Shown piece by piece: positions 11,626 through 23,600 of a DNA stretch of 64,000 nt (positions within the stretch are counted from its first letter, which is position 1; every line of letters begins with the position of its first letter). The notes below the pieces were generated by a model, which did no database searches, was not told where the DNA came from, and saw only the letters and a list, made by a program, of their open reading frames with translations. Made by a program: the position numbers and the translations under genes. Origin of the DNA: Hyposmocoma kahamanoa (taxonomy: Eukaryota > Arthropoda > Insecta > Lepidoptera > Cosmopterigidae); assembly GCF_003589595.1 (NCBI RefSeq), contig NW_020653713.1:4495444-4559443 (forward strand), read 5' to 3'.

Positions 11626-14600
11626 ACCACAGATTTAGTATTTCATACTATATAATAGATAGATAGGGTTTGTATGTGTACCACATACCAGTGTTGGTGA
11701 GCCAAGGTGCTACCTTTATATACTCCCGGACACGTAATTCGAGCCACCTAGCATTTTCAATATTAAATGCCCTTAGCTTAAACAATGTTTGATTGATCAA
11801 GAAGTAATAAGCAACTTTGAAATTGGTATACTAAACGTTATTTCCTCAAGTCCTTATTGAAAATTTGTATTTAAAAAACCGGAGAAATATTTTTCTTCGA
11901 CGATAACTATTATTTATATTTTTGCTCTTTAAGAATAAAAATGTAAGGTGACTCAAATTATGTGTCCGGGAGTTTATTTTTCCATCTATGGTGTGCCAGT
12001 GCTACTAACCAAAGTCAGCTATTTACTCTATAAATTAGCCGCAATGGTACGAAATTTTATTTATTTACTGAGCTTTAGCTTTAAAGCTCAGTAAATAAAT
12101 AAAATATTGCTTGGGATTAATAATAAAAAAATAGTATATTATATTCTATTTAATGTAACAAACAGTAAATCGTGTAAAAACGTGACCACATAACCTCAGT
12201 ACAGAGTATTAAAAAAACCGACGACAAAAGTACGTGGAATGACATATAATTACCAAGTATTATTGAAATCGGTTACCGGAAAGTGCGCAAACCCTGATTC
12301 GACTATACAGGACTTGACGCAGGAGATAATAAAAATCGGTTTTCAGTACTCAAGAGCGAGAAAAACGCCTTAAGCTGGAGAATAGCAAAATCAACCATTA
12401 AAATAATTGCTCCTTATATAAAATTTAGTCGCTATTTATAAAAATGAATCTTCATGCGAGAACAGCCTTTCTTAGAGGTGAATGATTGTCTTCAAATTTA
12501 AATGGAACCACTATGTGGGTACCCTCTTTCCAACAAAAAAAGAATCATGACAATTGGTTCACAAATACCGGAGTTATCGCTTAACATACATACAAAAAAA
12601 CGCAATCGAATTGAGAACTTCCTCCTTTTTTTGAAGTCGGTTAAAAAAACCGTACAAAAACCCGCCACTTTTCCGGAACGCAGTTTCTTTTTTAATTTAT
12701 TTAATTTTGGCAACAAGCAATTCGCCTTAAAACTACTTAATAATTTATGTGAATGAATCGGAACGCAGTCAAATGGACTGTTTGAATTGTTTCTTTACTA
12801 CAAATTTTTCTTACGTTATGCGAGTAAATGAAACAAAAACTAAACTAAAATGGGATCTCTTGTCTTGTTTTGATATATCAATAAATTCTTCATAGCAACT
12901 GCAAAAGTGCGAAACATGCAACATTTTTTTATCACGTTCGAATCGAAGTCTATCTTGAAATACGATAAAATGATTTGTAAAAATTTAATTCTAATGTATT
13001 TTTAACTTCATTGTTAGCCCTGTAAACACTACTCATGGTTTTTAGAAGGAGGTAAGACAATAAAACGCCAATAGTTATATAATTTGATTAATGTTAAAGT
13101 TGAGAACAATGAAAACAAAAGTCATTATTTACTTTTCATTCCAGTATACTCTTAAAATACCTGGTAGCTGCGATTGTAGGCGCTCTAATCTACACAGAAT
13201 GGATTGTTTATGAAGTACAGTCTAGGTACTGGTATACCTTAAAATGCCGCGAATTCGACTTGTCCTGCACCAAAATATTATTCATTGCCGATCCTCAAAT
13301 TCAAGGGGATACGGCGCTCCCGCCACCTTTGAGTTATTTGGTCAATTGGGATAGCGACCAGTAAGTAAAACATCGCTTAACACTGTTAAAAACTACATGG
13401 TGTATTCAGCTCTGAACACACTACCATACATTCCTTTTTTAAACTCCCGACGCAAATAGAGAGGAATTTTTAAGTATGAAACATGTTCAGCTGTTGAAAG
13501 ATAATCAGTTCTTTTATTTGTTTCCGTAGACTTGATTTAGGACTTTCTGGAGAGTACCCAACTTGTCTAAAATCTGTTCCAATCGATTTTGAACAAAAAG
13601 TAAACAAACCTGTTTTGTTAAAATTCTAAAGCAATCACTCAATAAATTGAATAAGTAACACTTTCACATATATTTCGAAGATTTTGACTTGATATATCAT
13701 CAGTTTTTCCAACAATATTCATTTGAATAGTATCGTAAAATCGTTTTTGAAAAATGGTAGTCCAAAAGTGAGGTTATTATTCATCTATACTTCTATGACT
13801 TGCCTATGGTTGCATAGTGCTGTTCGAAAAAAACATTCGGTTCAATCAATTAAAGTTTAGTAATCGATTATTAAATTGAACACTTCAATTGCAATCAAAT
13901 GAGTACCTAAGTGTAAGGATTTGAAGGAGGACTTAAATTGAAATTTTAAATTAGGTTATGTAAGGAAAACCACTAGTATGACTCAATTGAAGAAATCGAT
14001 TCATTAAATTAATTAATTGATTTGTAGTTGGCGTTACAATTGGCCACCTCTAAACCGTCTATGGTGGAGTCAGTGACTTGTTTGTGTACTTTTTGTTCGA
14101 AATGGATTGGAACGAAGTATAGCACTTAAGTAGAACTAATGTGCTTGGGATCATTGAATTGGTCTTGAAGAGTTATTAACTTAATAAATTAAATTTTTTA
14201 TCCAAAAACTAATATACTCCTTACACATAATTCGAGCCACCTCGCATTTTTGTTGTAAAGGGCTAGAATACAAAAATAGTATTATAAACACAGAAAAAGT
14301 TTTCCCCTGGTTTTGCAAATCCAAATTCCCAAGAATGACTTTTAGAAAAGACGTTTAGTACTGGATTCCAAATTGCATAATACTTTTTGATCAATCAATC
14401 ATTGTTTAGGCGAGTCTGTCAGGATGGCTGGACCAAATGAGATACTATAGTATAATACTATAGTATAATAGAAATCAGACTGTGCTCATTATTTACTACC
14501 TATTTTCTACTATTTAGTACCTTTATTGGCATATTTTCTACGTCTGCGCTAATGGAAATATTAAAGAAATAAAGTGGCCAGCCATTCTGACGTCAGGTTG

Positions 14601-17600
14601 GCTGGACCCCTTTATGTTCTTCATGGTTCTAGCACAGTCTCAAAAGTTGTTTTTTATTTACTCTTGCAATTGTGTTATGGTGTTAAGTGGAAGTAATAAC
14701 ATTTAAATGGATTTTACAATAGGTTTTGTTTTTTTAGTATTAGTGTTATTTAGTGTAAATAAGTTTTAATTTAAACATAGTGACTTTTTATATTCTACCC
14801 ACACTATGTGGACATGAGTGATTCAGAGCAAGATACGGTTCATGCTCCAAAACCGAATCTGGTCCTGTCTCCTGCTTCAGGCAGGAGAATAATAAGGGAC
14901 TCATCTCCTTGTAGACCAACTGATTTGGAATGGGACAACTTTGATGTGAATGTAGAGGTTACGGATGAGGCCGCTGACCAATCCTTAGGAGCAAAAAAGA
15001 CAAAGGGAGGAGTCAAGTATTGATGAAGAAGAAGGATTCATTAGGGTCACTGGAAGTAAGCGTAGACATGTGCGTCGATCATGCTCCCCACAAAATGCCA
15101 TAAATAGAACAAATGAATGTAAGATGTCTGTTAGCAGCAAGGATGTCCTTCCTAAGCAATTAGGATGGCAAAGATTTTGAGCAGCGGATCCTTGAAGTTC
15201 TTAAAGTGACTCACAAGAACCCATATGATGCTTTATTAAATTCAAAACAATCGATGAAGCAGAGGCATTTTTGAATTCAGCAATAGTAAAAGAGCATCCG
15301 GGTGAATTTCACTTTCTGAATTTCAATGGCACTATTTGAATGATTTTTGTACAACTCTATTTTCTTTTGGTTTTAAGGTCTTAAACGTACAAATAAGTTC
15401 AAGCAATGTCAATAATCATAAAATCACAGAAATATTTAAGTTAAATACAACAAAAAACGATATTTTAGGTCACACGGATGAGATTTCAGTAACACGAATG
15501 ATTTTGTCATAAACATAAATGAGAACGACGGTACAGTAAGGAGTAATTATTATTACAGCACACATTTTATCGCTTACAAAAGAACTTTTAACAACATTTA
15601 ACATGTAACGAATATTTTAATGTAACTTCTTGTATCAAAATCATTCTCATCCGTGTAAGGCCATCTATCTATCTGTATGTAATTAATAAATAAATCTAAA
15701 TAAGTATTTTGTTAATGTCATATAAACTTTGTTGTACATCAATATATCATCATCGCCACCATTAACATCATCATCATCATGATCACCATTATCATCAGCA
15801 TCATTACCATTCACATCATCATCACAATCATCGTCATCATCGTTACAATCATGATCGTCATCATCACCACCATAATCATCGTCACCACCACCACTATCAC
15901 TATCTAATTGTTATATTTCAAGTAAATGTTTGACTTAAAAGTAGACAAGAATAAGAGCGACATATTTGGATACATTTTTAATTGTGACGTGTGTAAAATA
16001 TGCTGGACCGTTATAAAAGTGCATGGATTTTAAAGATCCCTTTTAATTGATGTACAATAAAGTTTATAAAACTATTACTTCATACTGATTTAGATAGATT
16101 GCTTTACATGAATGAGAACGATTTAGTCACTAGAGCTGAAATTGGTATTTAAGTCGATTTTTTGCTAAAACGGAGATGCACAGGGGGTCTGCTCTCGATC
16201 TCCGTCCGACATCCGTCCGAAATAATTACTGTCAAATAAGTAATATTCGACAAAATTAAAAGACAAGTATCAAGTATGAAGCTTCATTTGCATCACGCGT
16301 CTTTTCATTTGGTCAAGTACATTTCGGACGGATGTCAGACGGAGATCGAGAGTAGACCCCCAGGTTACTTCACTGTATACACTCCAATCCGACAGGAGCC
16401 CCTTCTTAACTGTGCGAAGGGTGAAGGTGATGCGGTATGAACTTAAGTTATTAGGAGGCTTTTTTTTTCATTAGTTGAGTTGAAATTGATAACTTCTTTC
16501 ATATGATGGGTTTTAAACCATCATCATTGTGCAGTACTTGCAATAAAATAAAGGATCTGTACCATGTATTGGTGGAATGTAACCGTAACGTAACCCTGAG
16601 AGGTACAAGTTTGGGAATGTAAGTTTATGCAATGGACAAATTAATTATTGGCTCAGAGAGCCTGTATGTATTGGCGCTCTAAACTTGTACAAGTTTTTGA
16701 ACATGTCCCTATCCTATATATATAGGGAACCCCGTATTTCTCCCATGAGGCTGACACAGGCACTCAAGGTGGCTAAAGCCTCATTAAAAAAAATGGATTA
16801 AAAAGAATATGGTTCTAACAGTATATAATTTTTTTTTATAAAACATACACACACACACACATATATATATATATGTTTCAATATATATATATATATATAA
16901 ACATACTTTTTTTCACTATTTTAGGAGGCTTCTATAAAAAGTTATTTAAAAAAATAATAAAACGCCTTTGCAAAAAGTGCCTTCTAAAATGACAGTTTAT
17001 CTTCTTCGTGTAATTGACAAATAACTGATTATAATTCTTTCGCATTCGTACCTACAAATGGAATTAACATTTGTACTAGTGAATTCAACTAGTAATTAAT
17101 ATAATAATTGTTATAAAATATTGGTTGCAAAGATAATCCAGAAACCATTGTTAGCATATTCTAAGCGCCTGCAAAGGTATTGTTAGCAATTACACGGAGA
17201 AGATAAACTGTCTTTTTGGAAGATTCTTTATACAAAGGCGTTTTATTATTTTTCTCTAAATAAGTTTTTATAGATACTTCCTAAACTAGTGAAAAATAGT
17301 ATGTGTTGGTAGAAATTAGGAAGTAAATAGTTATATTAAAAAGTAAATTATGTACTGCTAGAACCATGAAAAACGTAAAGTGGTCCAACCAAACTGACGT
17401 CAGAATGGCTGGCCACTTTATTTCTTTAATATTTCTGTTAGCGCAAAGGTCGAAAATATGTCAATAAAGGTACTAAATAGTAGAAAATAGGTAGTAAATA
17501 ATGAGCACAGTCTGATTTGTGTATCTCATTTGGTCCAGTCATCCTGACGGACTCGCCTAAATGATTGATTGATCAAAAAGTATTATGCAATTTGGAATCC

Positions 17601-20600
17601 AGTACTAAATGTCTTTTCCAAAAGTCATTGTTGGGAATTTGGATTTGCAGAAAACTTTTTCTTTGTTTATAATACTATTTTTGTATTCTAGCTCTTTACA
17701 ACAAAAATGCGAGGCGGCTCGAATTATGTGTACAGGAGTATATTAGTTTTTGGATAAAAAATTTAATTTATTAAGTTAATAACTCTTCAAGACCAATTCA
17801 ATGATCCCAAGCACAATAGTTCTACTTAAGTGCTATACTTCGTTCCAATCCATTTTGAGTGAATAATGAGCACAGTTTGATTTGTATATCTCGTTTTGTC
17901 CAGCCATCCTGACGGACTCCGTTTAAGCTTAGGGCAGTTAATACTGAAAATGTGTGTACATTGCAATAAAGTGTAAAATTACCATGAGTTTAATATATTT
18001 TTTTATAATTACATGTATTTTATGTCATACACCTGGTAGTAAGCGACATGGCTGTCCATAACAGTTGCAGTTCCGCTTAGAGATTTAAATTGCAAAAATC
18101 CGAATGGCACTGCTCTGCACCCGTCATTCACAAGCCCTCTATGTCTCACATAATCCATTGGGCCCAGAAGACTGAGAGTTTCCCCCTATTACTTTTATAC
18201 CCAATAAATAATAAAAAAAAATTCTTTTCAGATATTTGAAATCGACGTTTTCTGTAGTAATGCGCACCTTCTTGCCTGATGTCTTGGTATTTATGGGAGA
18301 CCTCATGGATGAAGGTTCCATATCAACAACTGCACAATTCCACAACTATGCAAAGAGATTGTTCAATATATTTGACATACAGTACCCAGTTACGGTATGT
18401 TAGATTGTTTTTATTTACATTATTTACATTTTTTTATTCGAACAAAAGACATTGAGAAAAAAAAGTAAAAAACATACAGTCGAATTGAGATTTTCTTCCT
18501 TTTCCTGAAGCCAGTTAAAAACCTCGAAAATCGTAGAAAAAGCCTTACTTTGCTACTTTAGAGTGCAAAAATCATAATCGCGCTTGGAATATTATCTATG
18601 GTTGTGTTTTATAACATCATTAAGTCTTATTTAATTTTAATAACTTTTCAATTTTCTGTTTATCGTAATAAAGTTTTTGGTACCAGAAACGAAAGTAATC
18701 CTCTTGCCGCTGCATTATAGTCGCTCTTTTTTGAGAACTAAGTGAACATCTCGAATTTGCAGTCGTTCAACTATTGCCCGCTAGATGACAGCACATTGAT
18801 TGAAATTTCAATATAATTGGTAATTTGCAATAATAGGTATTGCGCTTTCAACGATATGCCAGCGTGGTAAAGTTTAAATTAAATAAACAGCCCAGAATTT
18901 GTTACTTCTTTTTAGATTAGAAGCTACGACCAGTCATTATGAATATTTCATAGAGTTTTAAATTATGAATACGTGAGTTTTGGTGACAGCGGTTTTGATA
19001 GTAATCGAGGCTTAAGGCCTTCCATTGTTTTTTTCTTTGATTTCCACTAAGTCCGCTGGATCAGCAGTTCCGGAGTTCGATTCCCGGTAAGACCGAATTT
19101 GTGAAAGCTGTGAATTTCGTTAGTCGGGTACTGATAGTAGGGTCATTCCAGCGAAAATGACACCGCGGTTCAAAAAAATAAATTACACAATTTAGTTTTA
19201 ATTGTATGACTAGAATACGCCCATTTTTCGGATATTGTACAATTATTGTATTTTTTGTCTTCATTGACGCAGCCATAGTGCTGTTGTCTACAGTGAGTGA
19301 AGCATTTTTCCTATAATGTTAGCAACAATTTTCGCGGTTGTTTGTGCGTCTTTCTATAAAAGTTATTAATGTCGAAGAAAATACAATTTACGAATATCAA
19401 AACAGTGATAAGTGATTGCATGGAAGTATATATGGTGAGGAGTTATTAAAGTTTCAATAAATGCTAATTTCAAGTCCCACCCGTCATAACGAAACATATA
19501 TATTTTTATGTTAACCAATAAATATGCAATCTATTGGCATTTGCTTTTGTAAAAGTAACAATTATAAAAATATAAATAAATAACGCACACACTCAATATG
19601 GCCCCGCACCAGGCAAATCCTGTGTCGCGGGTGCCACGGACACACACATAGACAACCAAAAACTACACCCAAACTCACGAGAGAAACAAATGTAAGCCAT
19701 ACAAACATCTCTCCTGGCCCGGGAATCGAACCCGGGACCTCCTCTGCGCGGCAGTCCGGCATGGCAACCGTTCGGCCATGCTATTTATGCTATTATGCTA
19801 GGGGTCATCAGGGGGCTTGGTTGGGCATTGTGCACGTAAATAGGAATTTAAATATTAAGATTTGGAATTGTGTCCCACCGGTCACAGCGATGGGTGGGAC
19901 ACACTTCTAAAAGTTTTTACTTTGACTAAATTTTTGTATTTTCATGGATTCGAGTTTTTACGATGTTTACTAGGTTGCTAAGATGTTTAACAGTTACTTT
20001 AATTTCGGAGTTAACATTTATTGTGTTAAATTATGACGATTGGGACACCATTTTGTGACAAGTCAGGTTTTAGGGCAGTTACATTTGAATACGTGAAATT
20101 TAAAAAAAATACACGTTTTATATGTAGATCCGTCACTTATAAGCAAATTATTAATAATTCTTCTCATAATTAATAATAATAATTATTATAACGCACACAC
20201 TCAACATAGCCCCGCACTGGGGAAACCCTGCGTCGCGGGTGCCATGGACGCACACATAGACAACCACAAATTACACCCAAACTCACGAGAGAAATAAATG
20301 TAGGGCATACAAATATTTCTTCCGGCCCGGGAATCGAACCTGAGACCTCTGCGTGGCAGTCCGGCATGGTAACCGTTCGGCCAAGGAGGTAGTTAATTAA
20401 GACATTTTAACGCATAAAAAAAGATAATTAAAAAGTACAACATTTTTTCTGATGATTTTTAGTATCATGAAATGTCTGTCTCCACTAGTTTTAACTATAT
20501 ATACGAGCAAAATTTCTAAAATTTGATATATTTTGATATGATACATGATTATGTAATATAAAAAAATATATAATTCAAGGATGCGGCAGGATTTTTCAAG

Positions 20601-23600
20601 TTTATTAACGCATTTTACATACGTGTCTATGATTTCATGTCGTCATAGATAGTGTTTCAAGAAAAATATTACTTATATAAGATTACAAGATTATAAGATA
20701 CTTTATCAGTTCTTTAATTCTGTTTTTTTTTATGTTAAAATGTCGTAATAAGACAAAAATTATAAAATATTTGCTTATTAATTCTGTGTATTCAATTGTA
20801 ACTCGTCCCACCCGTCACAAAATCATGACACAAAATCATGTATTAATTAAGTATATATAAAATAGAACTTTAACATTCAAGTTATCACATATGAAAAACT
20901 TGCTGAACAAAATATTAATAGTTTGTCTTGATTTTGTCAATGAAGCCGTCAACTTAAACAGGCGGGTGTTGTGGATGTCCCACCCGTCTTAGAAAATTAA
21001 AAGTTTTAAGTATAAATAATGTCATAAATTTATGTAAATAAATAGTAGCAGTTGAATTGCATATCTGGCTTCATGATATTTTCATTTTAAGTCTAATTAA
21101 CTAATGGTTAAGGAGAAATTACTTAAAGTTCAAGAAAAAAGGAGTCAAAATGTCCCACCCGTCACTATGGAATGGCCCAGGACAGGGCGTTCTCTAGTTT
21201 GAGACCAGGTAACTGGTGTGGTTGTCTGGCATACGTTATTATTAATTATTACATGTTTTGTTTGTCTAATTTCAGATAGTTTGGTTACCAGGAGATAATG
21301 ATATAGGTGGAGAAAACGAACCAATAAGACTGGATAAAATCAAGGAATTTGCTGAAGTATTTAAACAACCCTCAGTAATTACGTACAAAAACATATCATT
21401 CTACAAAGTAGACCCGATATTGCGTAACATACCAGAGAAGAATACAAATGAAAATGCAAATATTTCAATTGTTGTTTCGCATTTCCCTGTTACTGTGAGG
21501 ACTAGTTTTAGTCAAATGGTGTGTAGCTTTATATATAACAACATTATATGCACATTAATAGCATGGGCTATCAATTCATTCAATTTAACTTTAGTACATA
21601 TTGAAACCTGTAGATGGCGACACTTGAATAAAACAAAATATAAAGTATTGAATCTCGAAAAATTTGACGTATATAATACAAAATAAGAAGTATACAATTT
21701 AAAAAAGAAATTCAAAACTATTTATACATCATTTTTATGTTTTTATTCATCATTTTTAGCAGCATTAGAACTCCTTGTGAAAGAGTTCGTCCAGCGAAGT
21801 ACTACCACCTTACCTATATCTGCCGCCAAGTAGTAATGTTACTGCGTTCCGGTTTAGAAGAGTAAGGGTGCTGGTGAAATTATAGGCACATGGGACTTGT
21901 CATCTTTGTCTTAGGGTGACGGGCGCAGAGGCAGTGCCCCTCAAATCTTTGCGATTTAAAGCTCTGAGTGGCACTGCAACTGTTACGGACAGGCGTGTAG
22001 CTATAAACCATCAGGCGTACGACTTGTTCGTGCCGTCACTTGATATTATATAAAAAAAATTTTAGGAAAATTCAACTAAAATTAATTTACGTTTATGAAA
22101 ATTGGTGAAAAATGGATTCTCGAAACTAACTAACGTTTTAGCAATGACTCGAAATTGGATTTTAAAATAATTCTAATGGTACCATGTAAAAAATGTAGAA
22201 GATTAACTGACCTTTTACCAAAATAACGATAATGGTCACTCTGCGCCCCTCCCCAGTTTTAGATACGCATCGGGCCGCGCACACTGACGGAACGGCAACA
22301 AGGCAGTAAAACCATTTCCGGAAATCCGGAATTCAAAAAAGTAATTAATTATTATTTGAGTCTTAACAACTCTATGTCGCGCTTTGTAGCTATATCTATA
22401 CATGTATCTCTATATGTGGAGCCTTTTTCCGACCATTGGTTATGGCCCAGTAAGTACATACATGACTGTCTCGAACTCCACCATGTAAGTCCACCATGGT
22501 ATAATAAGACAAATATGGTAATTTCATACAAACGTAGCGCGGCTTGTGTGACGGAAGCTGTGCCGTTATCAGATAGGATTTTACACGCAGGCAGCTTCAT
22601 CTCACAATTAATCTTCTTAGGGCCATTATGGCGTAGCCAGAATTAACAGTGTTCAGTGTTAGCAGTGGCTCGCTGACAGCGACAAATTTGAACCCTTGTC
22701 AGTCATTGTCGGCAGACCGCCAAAGCATTGTGTTTTTTACCTATTTATTTTATATCCATTTAAATATATTATTTCGATGCTTATCGTTACTATAACTGGT
22801 TGCTCGCTCGTTAACAATAGTGTTTTTATTTTAGTAATTATATGTTATAATTTTGCAGGTGAACAACAGACTCCAACCAAACATCTATTTCTGCGCCCAT
22901 GATCATAAATCAAAATATATTACGCAAAATAAAAACCTGGTCTTCAAAGAGACTACTGAGTTCAGAGATGGAGATCCGCCTCTTGAAATTACGTTCAGTG
23001 AAGATATAAAATATGAAATATTTGTGCCAACATGCTCGTACAGAATGGGAACGAATAAAATTGGATATGGAGCAGCTGTTCTTGGTGAGATACTAATTCA
23101 TATTATTTTCGTCATTATCATCAATCCATCAAGTGTCCCCTCTAAAAAGAGGGTTTAGCTTATTAAATTCAAATCATCTTTATTTCATAGGTTATTTCAA
23201 ATTACACTTGAAATCGTCTTATTAATTAAATTCTACTGCTCATTCGTAACGCAGAGTCCCCTGAGAAGAATGAGCAAGAAACTCTAGGGGTTGCTGTGTT
23301 AAATATACGTTTCAATACATTTAACATTTTCAATATTTATTTCAAACAATGAAGATTGAGACTGCCTGCAAGAGTTAAAGGTGTCACTACTGTAGATTCT
23401 TTGTCATCCGTGACAGTATAGGCTCATAAAAAAAATGTACGCAGAAACTGTACAATATCATCATCATGTCAACCGGAACACGTCCACTGCACTGAACATA
23501 GGCCCCCAAAGATTTCCAAACTAGCCGATCGGACGCGGCGTGCATCCATCGGTTACCAGGTTAGTAGGGGCCGTCGCACTGAACGCCTTCCGGTTCGTGG

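Larger units (their letters stand above)
14100..17855. mobile_element. Foldback-type composite with ~500-bp inverted arms
   Basis: The left arm 14100-14634 and right arm 17356-17855 are inverted copies over almost their whole length. Examples: aatggattggaacgaag against cttcgttccaatccatt, gtggccagccattctgacgt against acgtcagaatggctggccac, and ggttctagca against tgctagaacc. Each arm also contains part of a family B MITE. The 2.7-kb interior holds LINE fragments, the second 1-kb repeat and two MITEs, all listed separately. The whole sits in intron 2 of the metallophosphoesterase gene. I see no transposase. Confidence 0.75.
19140..21178. mobile_element. 2-kb element with gggtcattcca ends and repeated gtcccacccgtca motif
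   Basis: The terminal inverted repeat is gggtcattcca / tggaatggccc. Inside, the word gtcccacccgtca or a close variant occurs at 19474, 19872 (with an inverted partner at 19891), 20805, 20977 and 21152. Such spaced repeats are typical of transposase-binding sites near the ends of some DNA transposons. Two S1 SINEs (19561-19790, 20164-20393) have inserted into it. No transposase frame is visible. It lies in intron 3 of the metallophosphoesterase gene. Confidence 0.6.

Noticed and set aside
12498..12756. Overlapping open frames on both strands
   Set aside because: They fall in dispersed repeat D and recur with it at 63585.
19562..20367. Two similar minus-strand ORFs (MPDCRAEEVPGSIPGP and MPDCHAEVSGSIPGP)
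   Set aside because: Both are translations of S1 SINE heads and bodies, not paralogous genes.
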